A stretch of DNA of 64,000 bases from Setoptus koraiensis (GCA_048013815.1 CM106586.1:20336001-20400000), one strand, 5' to 3'; shown: positions 1-11,918, counted from the first letter of the stretch. Notes: generated by a model not told the origin, from the letters alone. Program-made: numbers and translations.

Positions 1-21
1 CCCGGTGCGGGTTTCGCCTAC

Positions 22-27
22 TTTATT
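22..27 (-). terminator. Poly(A) signal of the SDR gene
   Basis: AATAAA on the minus strand, about 25 bp downstream of the SDR stop codon, a normal distance for a compact 3' UTR. Confidence 0.55.
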
Positions 28-51
28 TTACAAATGTTTATCGTGTCCGCG

Positions 52-852
52 TTACTTGGGCGCCGGCTTTCGCTCGATGCCGGCCGCCGGAAAGGCGGGC
101 TTGATGGCGTGGCCGCCGTCAATCAGCAGATCAGTTCCGGTGATGAAGGAGGCGTCGTCCGAGGCCAAATACGCTATCGCCTTGGCGATTTCGTCGCTCT
201 CGCCGGCCCGGCCAACAACGCACGTCTTGCCCGCGAATTTTCTAAATATGTCCTCCGTAAGGCCGAAATTTTTCACTATGGGCGTCACCACCGGTCCCGG
301 CAAGACCGCATTAACGCGCACATCCGGTCCGAGGTCTATGGCCAGGCATTTTGTAAGCATGCTAAGGCCCGCTTTTGACACACAATAAGCGTAGGCGCTG
401 TCCGACGGTTTCTGGCTTGCCACGCTGGCCACGTTGACAATGTTGCCCTTGGTTTTTCGCAAATGGGGCACGCAACCAAGTGACAGTCGCACGGCCGAGT
501 CCAAATTGATGGACATGGTCTGACGGTAGACGTCGTAACTGTTCTTTTGTTCAACATTGAAACATTTGGTCAATACACCGGCGTTGTTTACAAGAACGTC
601 GACACGGCCGAATCTGTCCAGTGTTTGTTTGAGAATGGCGTCGCCATTGTCGGGCTCGCGCAAGTCCGCTACCACGGCCACCGGCTCGAAGCCCTTGGGC
701 GACAAACCCTTGCACTCGGCCACAACCCGATCCAATTTGGCCCGGTTGCTGCCGCTCACCACGACCTGATAACCGTTTTTCAGAAACAATTTCGCCGTGG
801 CCTCTCCAATGCCCGAGCTGGATCCGGTGATGATGGCCACCTTGTCAGTCAT
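52..852 (-). CDS. Classical short-chain dehydrogenase/reductase (SDR), complete single exon, 266 aa
   Basis: An NAD(P)(H)-dependent oxidoreductase of the classical SDR family, probably soluble. The Rossmann-fold cofactor motif TGSSSGIG is at residues 9-16, NNAG at 89-92, the active-site Asn at 116, the catalytic Ser at 143 and the YxxxK pair at Tyr156/Lys160. The PG motif after the active site is at 185-186. All four catalytic residues are present and the length is only slightly above the usual 250 residues, because of a Pro/Lys-rich tail from about 249. The start is the first ATG after a minus-strand TATA box (1069-1076), with no ATG between them. An AATAAA on the minus strand (22-27) lies about 25 bp past the stop. 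There is no signal peptide or membrane segment. The substrate cannot be told: these enzymes are expanded in many arthropods, mites included, and sequence alone does not separate steroid, retinoid, sugar or fatty-acyl activity. The divergent neighbour is the GATA gene, with no evident functional link. Confidence 0.93.
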   Translation of the reverse strand: MTDKVAIITGSSSGIGEATAKLFLKNGYQVVVSGSNRAKLDRVVAECKGLSPKGFEPVAVVADLREPDNGDAILKQTLDRFGRVDVLVNNAGVLTKCFNVEQKNSYDVYRQTMSINLDSAVRLSLGCVPHLRKTKGNIVNVASVASQKPSDSAYAYCVSKAGLSMLTKCLAIDLGPDVRVNAVLPGPVVTPIVKNFGLTEDIFRKFAGKTCVVGRAGESDEIAKAIAYLASDDASFITGTDLLIDGGHAIKPAFPAAGIERKPAPK

Positions 853-1068
853 GCTTGCTTCGGTGTGGCGACCACAATTTCAATTGACAACTCAATTAAT
901 AATTAATTAATGAATAATTGACTGATGATTGCTTGCTCTGTTTCCGTTTGAATGACAGGCAGGTGAACTGCGATCGAGTCGACTGGGGCGAAAATTGAGA
1001 CTGGGCCAAAACTGAAACGTATCACAAAACGTCTGATCGTTGGAGAGAAAAATTTGAAATCGCGCCGA

Positions 1069-1076
1069 TATTTATA
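1069..1076 (-). promoter_or_regulatory. TATA box of the SDR gene
   Basis: TATAAATA on the minus strand, 217 bp before the SDR start codon. No ATG occurs on the minus strand between this point and the chosen start, which fits a leader of roughly 190 nt. Promoter use is inferred, not shown. Confidence 0.5.
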
Positions 1077-1117
1077 GTCGACACATAATACAACTGAACA
1101 AATTTCACTCACTTCAA

Positions 1118-1169
1118 TCAGCGATATTTCACAATTCAGCGATATTTCACAATTTCAGCGATATTCCAC
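1118..1169. repeat. Short tandem repeat, about 18 bp x 3
   Basis: Three successive copies of a unit resembling TTCAGCGATATTTCACAA, just upstream of the SDR TATA box on the transcribed strand. The third copy differs by a T-to-C change. Confidence 0.7.
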
Positions 1170-1623
1170 GGGCACATTTCGGCCGCATTGAGCGCCGTGT
1201 TGAGTGCGCCCGTCTGAAAACATCGCGTCTAATGTTACCGATGCGTGGCGTAAAAAAGTCAGTTTTCAAAATCCGATCGCAAGTCTCGGGCGATCCAACC
1301 ATTAGGCCACGTCTCGGCAATCTGCGGCAATTTGCTTGCATATATGTGAGCATGGCTCGCGAGTATGTATGCTACAAATGTGGAAAATTGGCAGCTTTCC
1401 GGCGCAAAAGCTGAAAATTTTCACAATCGCATGGATATAATTGGCGGTTGTTGGCGGCCAATCGCTGCCTCTTCCACCATTCCAGTGCTCGAGCTCGAAT
1501 CACGGCGCGATTTTTATTATTTTCGTTATTTTCATGCGTTGCTCGTGCGCCGGTCCAGGGGCCCGGTCGCGAGTCGCGAGCAAGCAGCGCCGAGAATCGC
1601 CTACAATTTCTGGCCCGCCGCAA

Positions 1624-1714
1624 GGTGTCCCGAGTGCCCGGCCCGACGTGAGGTGTCCCGAGTGCCCGGCCCGACGTGAGGTGTCCCGAATGCCCGGCCC
1701 AATGTGAGGTGTCC
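1624..1714. repeat. 28-bp tandem repeat, three copies plus a fragment
   Basis: Units start at 1624, 1652 and 1680, with a partial fourth at 1708. The first two are identical and the third has three substitutions. The core is GTGCCCGGCCCGACGTGA. Confidence 0.85.
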
Positions 1715-2074
1715 GGACTATATAGCGGCGCGACATATAGGCTCGGCTCCCGCTGAGCGGCGCCCGTTTGTTCGCTTGTCGCGGGGGCTGTCGGGCCGTC
1801 GGGGTCAATGGAGCCGCCGGCGATCACTTGTAGCGGCGGCACTGATGCGGCGGCGGCGGCCGCGGCTGCATGCAGCGATTACATAACGTCGACTACATAA
1901 CATGTGTTGTGATTGCTGGAGTCGCACAGCGAGAGCTGTTGCATAATAATCAACGTGGCCATTAATGGGCCATATAGCACACTGGCAGTCACACTGGCAG
2001 CACCTACCGCTGTGATTAGGAGCACGTCTTCCTAAAGCACTCCTAAGCCGACTCGTTAGTTTGTTGTTGTTGCG

Positions 2075-2203
2075 CCAATCACGGCAGCACCAACAACAAC
2101 AACAACAACGACAACAGCGACAACGACAACAGCGACAACGACGACAGCGACAGCGACAACAACGACAACAACGACAACAACGACAGCGACAGCGACGCAG
2201 TGA
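2075..2203. repeat. CAA/CGA/CAG triplet array
   Basis: About 130 bp of imperfect ACA, ACG and GCG triplets (phrases such as GCGACAACAACGAC), with no plausible coding context. It is one of about sixteen such arrays in the window, found in both orientations. Confidence 0.85.
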
Positions 2204-2480
2204 CGTGTATTTATGGCGTTGTTGCGCAACGCTTGTCAATGGGCAAACTCACACCTACATGCAGCTGAAATCAACAACAACAAATGACATTTTAATAGCC
2301 GATAAACTATCTCTATGTGCGTGCCGCTGTCCGGCTGGCACAACAAAAACGAGACCCCGTCCGACGGTCACTGTTGTTGTCAGTGTTGGCGTAAAACTCG
2401 CAGTGTGTGATGTGCAAAACTAACGCACTCCGACAACTGACACGGCAGTGAGCAAAGTGTCACATAAACACACATGAACA

Positions 2481-2605
2481 GTTACATAACTGTGACTTAT
2501 GTGCAAACTGCGTGTGTGTGTGCGTGTGTGCAAAACTTGACTTGTGCCGCACATTACGCAACTGTGTTACATAACTGTGTGTTACATAACTGTGTGTTGC
2601 ATAAC
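2481..2605. promoter_or_regulatory. Cluster of five bZIP-type palindromes
   Basis: GTTACATAAC at 2481, 2566 and 2581, ATTACGCAAC at 2553 and GTTGCATAAC at 2596. The last three sit exactly 15 bp apart inside a 15-bp tandem repeat. The sequence class is that of C/EBP and PAR-bZIP sites. Function is inferred. Confidence 0.5.
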
Positions 2606-5050
2606 ACTGTGCTAGTTGGCGAACGCATATCGGTTCGCCAACAAGAACAGAGAACGCTGTTGTGCAACATTGTCGCACATTCTCACCCGTTCTCGGCCAT
2701 TCTCAGCCAACTCTGTTGTCGGCGGGCCGGTCGGCCCCGTTCGGGGCCAGTGTGGGAAAATAACAATTGCAAACAACAACTCATTATACATGTTTGTGTT
2801 TGTGTTGGCTGTGACAGCAAAAGTGAGAGCGGCTCCCACACGCACACACGCACGCACACGATTTGATTTGCGCCGCCCGGATTACCCGCGCCCGTCCCGT
2901 CGCACCAAAAACAAGAGCAGCAACAACAAGATCGCACCGGCAACTTGTGAGAGCGGCCCGCTAATCCGATCTCCGCCGGCGCGGCCGCCGTCGCCGCTAT
3001 CGTCGCGGCACCCACAAGTGGCACAGTTGCGGTCGCCCTCGTAAAGGGCGCCCGCCCGTCGCACACAGGAAACTGTTTTTTGCATTGCGTAGACTCACTT
3101 TGCGCAGTGGATTGGCCGCAGACAGTTTGAGTTTTTGCCCGCCCAACGGGCAAAATTTGCCGCCTCGAACGGGCGAAATTTACCGCCCCGAACGGGCAAA
3201 GATTTGCCGCATCGAAGGGCGCCGCCGCCTGGAGCGGCCGCCCAGTCGCGTCGCTCCGCCCGGCGGCGGCGGCGCCGCCTCCCCCAATCAATCTGTGCTG
3301 GTCGGGCACGTCCGCTTCGTGTGTCGATGCGCGCGCGCGCGGCCCCCATCGGGCCGTCGAGCTATTGAATTTTGGATTTCTGGTTGAGTGACTGGAAGTT
3401 GCCAGCCAGTCAGTTAGTCGACTGGCCAATGTTACGCTTGACAGCGTCGCAAGCGCCCCAAGCGCCGCCGCCGCCGCCGCACAGCGCGCGGCACACTGCG
3501 CGGCTCGGGCACACTCTCGACCCCGTGCGCCGTCAAGTGCCCATTGTAGCATGTACGTCGTTGTGTATGACATAACTGTATATACTGACTTGTACATGAT
3601 AGTGTGAGAGCAGATAGTCGCGAGCGAGCCAGCCAGCGATGGGCCAATAATGGCCAATAATAGCGACGATAATAATAATAACAATAATGATAATATTAAA
3701 TGTCCATATCAGGCGAGTTTGCACACGATTGCACAGGCGCGCGCCGCGCGCACCATTGACGTGCGACGAGCGGCGCGCCGTTGTTGTTGCGCAACTTTGC
3801 CAAACAACGGTTCGCGCGCGCACGTCGGAGAACATTAAATATCCATCAACGACACCGGCGACAACTGCTCACATTGGGGCCCCGCGACAGTGGATAGTTT
3901 GTGTCAACAATGAATGTTAATTGTGTGTAATAGGATGATACTGTTACTGGCTGTCGCTCGTCGCCCGTCGCGCCGCCGTCCGGATATTGGTGCGGCTTAC
4001 TGGCGCTCGCTCATTGTCACCAGCGAGCAGTTGCATCATTCTTGTTGTTGTATCGTTTGCGCCGACGATACCCACAAACTGTGCTGGTGTGTGTGTTTGT
4101 TTTGTTGGCGCACGTTCACCGTGGGCCCGGCAACTGGGGCCCGCTGGGGCCCGCTGCTGGCCGCCACGTGCCTGTGCACGCGCGCCCGCTCGCCCGCTTG
4201 TGCCAGCTCACATATAGGTTATAGGTTTTCGGAGGCGGCTCGCCTCGGACGGCCCGACAACTGCTCTGCTCGAACTGTTCGAGGCGCCGCCGACGCCGAG
4301 CGGTGATACACTTCGGATGATGCGCCTCTGATGATACACTTCTGATGGCCGTCGGACTGCAACGCGCGCACCGGCCCCAAAGTCGGTCGGTCGCCGGAGT
4401 GTGTCGCTCGGGCCGGGAATCACGTCCACCGGTGCACCGATCCGTTCCGAACGGCGCGTCGCCGTCGGTGCACCAATCAGCGTCGGATCGCCATTCAAAA
4501 GCAGTATCCACGCGTGGATACTCTCGCAAATACTCGCTGTGACTCGCGGCTGTGACGCCGAGCGGCGCCAATCAGCAGTCAAGAGGCTGAGTCGCGCGAC
4601 TCAAATCGAGCAGCGCCGACTCAAGTGGTGGCCGGCTCAACGGGCCAGTCACCACTGGCGACCGGAGCCCCGCGGCCGGTGCGCATGCGCCAACTTGCGT
4701 CAAATAGAATCTTCGGCCGCGTTCGCTCTGATGCGATTCGCTCGATTCGAATTGCGAATTTCGTCGTGTCGCCGCCGTCGAATAATCATTTTCGTTCGAT
4801 TCGTCCTACCGTTCGCATGTGTACACAGTGTGTGCGTGTGTGTGTGTGTGTGTGCAACAACTCGAATTCGAATTCGAAATCGAACGCTCATTTGCCTCAG
4901 TTCCATTGGGCCCAGTGCGCAGGCTCGCAGCAAGCATCAGCAGGCATCAAGACCCCGTGCGCCAATTAATCACGAAACTTATCACGTAACACGTAGCGGC
5001 CACTGTCAGCATTAGAACACGCAGGGTGTCACATTTAAAACCTCCAGATC

Positions 5051-5057
5051 TATAAGG
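5051..5057 (+). promoter_or_regulatory. Possible TATA box for a short-leader GATA transcript
   Basis: TATAAGG, 380 bp before the ATG at 5431. A transcript starting about 30 bp downstream would carry one 12-residue upstream open frame (5145-5183) and an AC-rich leader with repeated CACAATATTCAC-like phrases (5250-5312). A real promoter here would mean the GATA protein can start just before the first finger. Confidence 0.35.
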
Positions 5058-5430
5058 CGCGCACAGTGCACAGTCTTGGCAAATTGCTCACAATTGTCAG
5101 CTCGCAACGAAAAAGAGAAAGAAATCGCGCATAACAAGTGCCAAATGCATCGCTATTCGCTCATTAGCTCACCTCACAATTGAATTGTCAGCGCCCAATA
5201 ATAATCAATTAGCATCAGCTGATCACCAGTTAAATCACACAGTTCACACAATTGCCACAATTCACAAAATATTGACACAATTCACAAAATATTCACAATA
5301 TTCACGATATTCAACAACGGCCCACAAGCGACGCAAAACACAAACAACAAATCACCGAATCACCAAGCCACCAAATAATTACGTAACTACACAAGATTTA
5401 CATTCACAATTGTCAAGCAGACAGACACAC

Positions 5431-5766
5431 ATGAATCAGCACCAGCTTGCCGCCGCCGCCGCCGTGGCCCGCTCGCGGCGCGAGTGCATCGAGGGGCGTG
5501 AGTGCGTCAATTGCGGCGCCAAGTCAACGCCGCTGTGGCGGCGCGACGGAACCGGACATTACTTGTGCAACGCGTGCGGATTGTATCACAAAATGAACGG
5601 TCAGAACAGGCCCCTGATAAAGCCCAAGCGACGCCTACAATCGACAACGCGCCGGGTGGGCACCAGTTGCGCCAATTGCAAGAGCACCAACACCACGCTG
5701 TGGCGCCGCAACGTCGAGGGCATGCCCGTGTGCAACGCCTGCGGGCTCTACTTCAAGCTGCACCAC
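5431..5766 (+). CDS. grn: GATA transcription factor (GATA1/2/3, grain-like class), exon with both zinc fingers
   Basis: Encodes two type-IV zinc fingers of the C-x2-C-x17-C-x2-C kind. Finger 1 uses Cys25, 28, 46 and 49; finger 2 uses Cys80, 83, 101 and 104 (numbered from the ATG at 5431). The linker [13 protein letters not shown] is diagnostic of the GATA1/2/3 (Drosophila grain) class rather than pannier or GATAe. The protein is a nuclear, sequence-specific DNA-binding regulator of A/TGATAR sites. The exon ends in a strong donor (CAC|GTAAGT at 5767) in phase 0, and the frame continuing to 6000 is intron. The start is uncertain: ATG 5431 gives only 24 residues before finger 1 (an Ala run, then EGRECVNCG, which is conserved), whereas family members usually have hundreds of residues there. 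Either an upstream exon outside what I can recognise is spliced in (an AG at 5417 or 5420 could serve), or this is a short isoform. Confidence 0.92.
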
Positions 5767-5818
5767 GTAAGTACCCCTATGTATACCCTTTCCCGTGCTC
5801 CGCGCGGGACTACCCTCA

Positions 5819-5907
5819 CCAGTCCATTGCTAGTCCGATCACCAGTCCGACCACTAGTCCGATCACCAGTCCGATCGCTAGTCCGACCACTAGTCCGATC
5901 ACTAGTG
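5819..5907. repeat. 10-bp tandem repeat just after the GATA donor
   Basis: About nine imperfect copies of a unit like AGTCCGATCA / AGTCCGACCA, beginning about 50 bp into the intron. It is in frame with the exon, but it follows a strong donor and is taken as intronic. Confidence 0.75.
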
Positions 5908-6066
5908 GATCTATTCGACGGTATTATCCGGCCAATGATCCGGCCGTGTTGCTGTTGGCATTTTTTGCGGCCGGGCCCGGCCCGAGTGCCGCATTTATGA
6001 CGGATTCGTTTGTTTATTTTGGGCGATTCATCGGCGACATCGGGCCCACTCGACTGGCCGAACGCG

Positions 6067-6150
6067 CCGAGAATCCGGGCCGAACGTCGAGAATCCGGGC
6101 CGAACGCCGCGAATCCGGGCCGAACGCCGAGAATCCGGGCCGAACGCGCC
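6067..6150. repeat. 18-bp tandem repeat x 4
   Basis: Four copies of a unit built around GAATCCGGGCCGAACG with small changes between copies. Confidence 0.8.
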
Positions 6151-6737
6151 GCAAATTCGGGCCGCGTCAGGTAGCGCGGCCAGCAGCGACAAGCAGCCAA
6201 TCAATCGGTGATCGATTGTTTGCCTAATGATCTTGTTCATTGCTGTCGCTGTCATTCCGCTGCTGCCGTTTCCGAGCCGTTTTATTGTTATTGCCACTCA
6301 GTCACTCCTTCCAACTTTTTGCAGCGCCATTGATACGCTCGCTGTTGTGATATGTTGTTGTGAATCACAACTTGTGATATATGTCGTGCGGTGCCCAGTG
6401 GCCAGTTGCAGTTGTTGGCGTTGTTGGCAGCCAGCGGGATCAAGCGGCGAGCAAATTGTTGTTGTTGTGTCAGTTCGGACAACAATCCGAAACAATCGAT
6501 TGTTGTCGCGACTCGCGACGCCAGTCAAGCTGCTCGTGCAACAATACGAACCAACAAACAAAAGAGTGGCCAGCGGACAGAATGGGGGGGGGCACACAAG
6601 AGTCAAAAGCCAGAAACTTGATCCCAGAGCCAGTGCCGGTCGCAACAGCAACAGCGAGCGCAACATCGGCTTCGAAATTCGAAGTTCGAATTGAGACGAC
6701 ACCACCAATTGCCATTTTGCTCAATGACCAACTGCTC

Positions 6738-6835
6738 GTCGTCGTCGTCGTTGCTGCTGTTGTTGTCGTTGTTGTCGTAGTAGTTGCTTTGGCTGTTGTC
6801 GCAGTAGTTGTTGTCGTCGGTGGTGGTGGTGGCAG
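6738..6835. repeat. GTT/GTC/GTA triplet array
   Basis: An imperfect triplet array in the opposite orientation to that at 2075-2203, ending just before a TATAAATAAA sequence at 6838-6847. Confidence 0.8.
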
Positions 6836-6837
6836 TG

Positions 6838-6847
6838 TATAAATAAA
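6838..6847 (+). promoter_or_regulatory. grn: TATAAATAAA inside the GATA intron
   Basis: This 10-mer is both a good TATA box and an AATAAA poly(A) hexamer (6842-6847), on the sense strand 1.07 kb into the intron. As a promoter it would start an intronic transcript. As a poly(A) site it would end an unspliced message encoding 190 residues with both fingers (stop at 5998-6000). Neither use is shown. Confidence 0.25.
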
Positions 6848-8064
6848 CAGCGACTGTCGGTTGGCATGCGACGAAAGGCAAGCGTATCGCATGTCGCTGG
6901 CACGGGGTGATCAATGATCGTCCATTGTCCGATCAAATGTCCCGCGAATGCGCCCCTGTCACGAGACGCCACCACATATGCAAACTGATTCAATTGAGTG
7001 GCCAACCTCAACAGCAACAACAACAACCAAAAGGCACCCAAGGCTCCCATTTATACCCAATGTCTGAATCGCTGTTATTTATTGTTGTCGCTGGTGCAAA
7101 CATGCACTGCATTGGGTTGCCAGCCGACTGGCATGACCGACCCGCTCGCATGGGGCCCCAAATAAACGGCTCAATTGTGCTCTCATTTGCTTATTTGCCC
7201 ACTGGCTCACTGGCTCATTTGCTCATTTGGCAAGTAGCGAAAGTCGGGCCCCAGATCTATATCAACTCGGGCCGCCGGTGACTTGTGGCCACTTCTAGCC
7301 GAGTCGAGATGAGCGATTGCGTGCAGCTACAACAGAGAACAGAGGTAACCGAATCACTGATTGACTGGCTCTGATAAAAGGCTTTCCACTAAGAAATTAC
7401 CTGTCTGTTGTTGGTTGCATTATCTTTATTGCCACTGCAATTGGCTGGGGCTCGGGCCTCGGTTTTCAGTGAGCGGCTTTCGGTCTAATCTGGCTAATAG
7501 ACCAAACAAAGAAGGTTGCAACTCTGACAAACGGGCCCGCCGACCGCCGTCATTTCTCTAGTTCGCGATAGACGCATTCACGACGGATATTCATCGTGGA
7601 CGCTCCGTAATGGCCTATCCATAATGGATATCCATAATGAATATCCATAATGGATATTGCAGCGAAAGAGAGTAGCGATCTGTCGAGACTATAATTGCCA
7701 CTATGTTTATGTATACGTATCAGCTCTCGGCATGCCACGGCATGCATAAATCACCATAGATCACCACGGCTCATTTGCATTGGCCACCAACGAGGCAGCG
7801 CGTATTACATAACAGTTGATGATGATTGCTCGCTGTCGGCCGCTGTGAGCCGTCGCGAGCCAACGGGCCCAGCCACCCAGTCGGAGAATTGAATTGGCTC
7901 GAATTGAGCCGAGAACGGGCCCCGACCGTCGGAGTCCAACGAGCTTGTTGTGGGCGCTAGAGCAGCGGCCATTTCCAGCCGTTTCCAGCCGTTTCCAGCC
8001 ATTTTCAACAACAAGCAACAGAGGCGCGCGCCAAGAGGAAACCCGATGCCGCCATTGTGTCCGA

Positions 8065-8126
8065 CGGTTACGTCTGACGGTCACGTCTGACGGTCGCATC
8101 TGACCGTCACATCTGACGGTTACATA
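8065..8126. repeat. 13-bp tandem repeat x 4.8
   Basis: Units such as CGGTCACGTCTGA start at 8065, 8078, 8091, 8104 and 8117. The last copy merges into a bZIP-type site, GTTACATAAT (8119-8128). Confidence 0.8.
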
Positions 8127-8575
8127 ATATCTGGCCACCGGCACGGGTCAGCGTGTCAGTCGTCGTGTGTCGCGGACCAAGTGACTGACTTTTCGCCTAT
8201 TTGCACTTGCCTCTGCCTTTGTCTTGTCGCTGGCGCTTGTGTCGCCAGTGTGGCCGTCATGTTGACCGTGCGCTGTCCGTGTGGCCCGTGTCAGCGCTCA
8301 GGGCCCCAATCGGGCAACCATGCCCCGCTCGGGTAACTGGCGCGCTCGGGCCGTGCCTGTTACCCGTGTGTCAGTCCGGCGCGGCTTCTTTATTGACCAT
8401 TAGATTGATTTGACACGCGCGCGGGCCAGACTTGTTGTCGCATGCCCATTTGCGCAGTTTTGCAGTCGTTGCTGGCGCTCGACCGTTTGCTGGCGGCCGC
8501 GGCCCGAGCGCCGTTTCGGACACACCGATTCGCGTACGGCCCGTGCGGTCCGAGCGGCCGCCGGGATCGGCTCGC

Positions 8576-8708
8576 GACAACAACGACATCAGCGACATCA
8601 GCGACATCAGCGACAACAACGACATCAGCGACATCAGCGACAACAACGACAACAACGACAACAACGACAACAACGACAACAACGACAACGGCGACAACGC
8701 GAGCGCAA
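8576..8708. repeat. GACATCAGC / GACAACAAC triplet array
   Basis: About 130 bp alternating between blocks of GACATCAGC and GACAACAAC. It is open in three frames but lies mid-intron with no coding context. Confidence 0.85.
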
Positions 8709-9470
8709 GAGATAAACGACTTGTCGCACTAACGAGCCAAGCTCTCGCGGCCCCTTTTCCCCGTTCGGCACCGTTCGGCACCGTTCGGCACAGTCCGGCT
8801 CGATTGGGCGGCACAGTGGCCAATTATGGCCGCCGTTGCACAGTGTCAGCTCGCAAGCATCGGCTCGCTCGGCCAGCCGATAGAGCCAGTGTGGCATGGC
8901 CGGCCAATGGATAGTGGCAATAAGAGTCACAATATAACTTGTATTATATAATAATATAAGTGACGTAATGCGGCTTTGTTGGCGCATTGACGGTTTTGTA
9001 GCGCCAGTGGTAATCAAGTAGTTTAAGCGCAGTTACGCGCCATTTGATCGCGACTTGATCTCTTGTGCGCTCACAGTGACAAGCACACAGCACAGAACAC
9101 GTTATGTCGTGTGCACTGTCCGTTCGGTTATGTCATCCCTGGCGCGCTGTTCCGTGTTGTGCCGTCCGGTTCACTTGCTGTGCCAGCAAGCAATAATAAA
9201 GCAAGCGCGCCGTTACATTATTAGAGGCGCTGGCGCGATTATTATTACATTTGCAACTGCATCACTGCCCCCATTACAGGGCCACTATTACATCACTATC
9301 ACCTTGTTTAGGGCTTGTATGAGCATGGTTGCATGAGCCATTACGTAATGTGCTGCGTTGGCTGGCTGGCGGCGGGCAAGTGGCTCAGTGGAGCAAGTGA
9401 GCGAGCGAGCGACTCTTATCTGGCGCTCGCTCGCTCGCTTGTGTGTGCCGAGCCAAGTGACAAAGCTGAC

Positions 9471-9529
9471 TTTTGTTTGTTTGTTTGTTGTTGTAATTAC
9501 CTAACAAACAAACAAACAAACAAACAAGC
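9471..9529. repeat. (TTTG)n / (CAAA)n inverted pair
   Basis: A TTTG run (9471-9493) is followed after a short spacer by an AAAC run (9503-9529). The two can pair as a stem of about 17 bp. A similar TTTG/AAAC pair occurs near 15055-15110. Confidence 0.7.
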
Positions 9530-11777
9530 AAGCAAACAAGCAAACAACAAAGCGACGCACCAGCAAACTGATCGCATGTCGATGGTCGTGTTAACATCAT
9601 GCTAGCCGGCGCCCCAATTGTCGAGTAACTGCAGTAATTTGCTTGCCACTGGCACCGTTTGTGTGTGCTATATTACATGTTTGCCCCGCTCATTAGTTTA
9701 ATGGCCGGCCGCCAGGTTAACTAGCAAGCCAGCGGCGAGCCATTAGGCCCATTAGGCCAAAGTGGCTCTATAAAGCGCCATGTTACGTAATAATAATAAC
9801 AACAACAACAACAACATTTTCTATAAATGTTGCGTAACTATCGCGCACACGATTAATTTAATTGTATCTGCGCTGCATTCTGTGCATTGTGTGTGCGTTG
9901 TGCGTTGGGCCGGTCAGTGACTCGGCGAGCGCTCTATATCTGATAATTGGCGCAAATCATGTTGGCGCTGCTCGCTCCATCCGCTCGGGCCTCCGTCGTC
10001 GGCGCTCGCCCGCGCCCGTGCCCGCACCGACCTATAGGGCCCGTCCGAGGCGCCCGAAGCGCCCGTCGGGCCGGGCGGCTGCGAACAGACGCAGCGAACG
10101 AGCGCCGATCGCGTGCCGCCAACCATCACAAGTCGCTCTCCTTCTCTGTCCGATCCGCGCCCGTCGAATTGGGCCGAACTGGTTCGAATTGGCTCGAGCG
10201 TTCGCCCCGCGAGTTCGAACGCCGATCGGACGCTCCGAAGCAGCGAAAATTCGACACTTCGAAGCAGCGAAAATCGACGCTCTCGACCCTCGAAAAGTCG
10301 CCCCGCTCGAGCCAGCGAAAGGCGGGCGCCCCGCGCTGGCCGCGTCAATGGCGGGCCTATATTCCTCAGGGGGGCGTGCGCTGCGAGCACGGCCGAACTG
10401 GCCCGAATCAGCGAAATTGGCCCAGTTCGCCAAATTAGAAGCCGGCCGGGCGTCGTCCGGCGCACCGAGCCGCTAATAATAGAGCAAACATAATTACCCG
10501 ATAATAGACCGATAGATGATTATAGGTGCCACACACACACACTGTTGGCGCTGTTGTGCGGCGCTAATTTAGCGGCGGTCTAGGCGGTGCGGGCCGGCCG
10601 GCCGCCCGTCAACAATGCAATTGCCGATAGTCCCGACTAGCCCGAGGCTGGCCATTATAGGCCAGGCTCGGCACAACAACAGCAATTGTAATAACAATAA
10701 TTGTTTGTTTGTTTGTTTGTGTTGACGCCCTGCGCGCCGATTGGCCAATTGCGCGCACCGGCCCACAAGCACCGCATTCACCTGTCAATCAATCACCGCT
10801 GGCCTATATGCGGCGCGGGCCACCCAGCCGGTCGGTCAGTGCTCATTTGCTGTGCCCCGCTCGCGCATTTTGTGTGTGCCGTACCGTACCGTACCGTGGC
10901 CGCCTGCTCGCACGCTATTCACGTGTATCACTTTGGACGTATCTACGACCGTGTGAATCGCATGCGCCGCATCCAGGCTGGCTCGGGTATCGCGGGTTTG
11001 CCCAAATACCCGTCACGATACCCGCCACAATACCAATCGCGATACCCGCCACCATGGCCGCTGACGGTGCGGGCAAGGGTGCTGACGGTACGAATAAATC
11101 TGTGGACAGATAAACAATTGGAGCCCAGACGCTGTCGACATGTCGAGGCGACATGCGAACATGAGCGCATATTCGCATGTCGCATGTGATGGGGGCGGAT
11201 TCACGCGTAAATACTCGGGCCGGCGGCGAGGTGTGAGCGGTCGTGACAAAGTTTGTCGCGCAGTGTGCGCCTAGAGAAATATTAATTGTGCAATTACATA
11301 TTAATTATCGACGCGACTGCGAGGGGCGCCCCATTAACAGTTTTGTTTGTGCGTTTGTTTGTTTGTTTGCTTGTTTGTTAATGGTGGCGCCGGTTGGCGT
11401 GCAAACATGAATCGCGCTGCAGTGATTGATTTGAATATCTTGTGACAAGTAATGAGAATTCGCCAAGGCTACGCGTCGTGTGATGTCACTGAGGCGAGCC
11501 TATAAAGGCTCCACTCGGCTCGGCTCGGCTCGGCTCGCCGGTCGCCCGGTCGGTCGGCATGCCGGCCGGCCGACATGCTCGAGCTGCCGCCGAGCGTCTG
11601 TTTGTTTGTTTGTTTGTTTGCTCGCTCATTTGCATACGACTACGCAAATGAACTTACAAAACTTGGATAAATTGAGTCGCCCAAATTGTGTGTCGAAGTT
11701 GCTGCGAGCTGGCATCGAGTGCGCGACGGCAATTTCACGCTCGGTGATTAGACGTCGCCGTTGCCTTTGCCGTCGTG

Positions 11778-11918
11778 GTCGCCGTTGCTGTTGTTGTTGT
11801 CGTTGTCGTTGTTGCTGTTGCTGTTGTCGGCTGTCGTTGTTGCTGTTGTCGGCTGTCGTTGTGGCGCTGCTGTTGTCGCGGCTGTCGCGGTTGTCGCTGT
11901 CGCTGTTGTGGCGGCCGT
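11778..11918. repeat. GTTGCTGTTGTCG-type triplet array
   Basis: About 140 bp of imperfect GTT/GCT/GTC triplets with two near-copies of GCTGTCGTTGTTGCTGTTGTC-like sequence. It is followed by a CAGCGACATCAA-rich array (11995-12070) in the opposite orientation. Confidence 0.8.

Larger units (their letters stand above)
853..5430. other. Intergenic / upstream region between SDR and GATA gene
   Basis: No coding region is supported here. It holds the SDR promoter, a run of about three AT-rich 18-bp repeats (1118-1169), a 28-bp tandem repeat, a long triplet array, TG-rich stretches near 2511-2530 and 4828-4854, and eight copies of the bZIP-type palindrome between 1878 and 3795. Long open frames on both strands between about 2680 and 5010 follow the GC-rich, stop-poor composition and show no protein-like motifs. 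Upstream exons of the GATA gene could lie here, but none can be recognised. Confidence 0.6.

Noticed and set aside
2683-3684. 333-codon minus-strand frame
   Set aside because: Ala/Arg-rich composition follows the GC-rich, stop-poor DNA; overlapping frames on both strands are equally open and none resembles a protein family.
5767-6000. Continuation of the GATA reading frame past finger 2
   Set aside because: A strong GTAAGT donor ends the exon and the following sequence is a 10-bp tandem repeat; the family's basic extension is found at 20568 instead.
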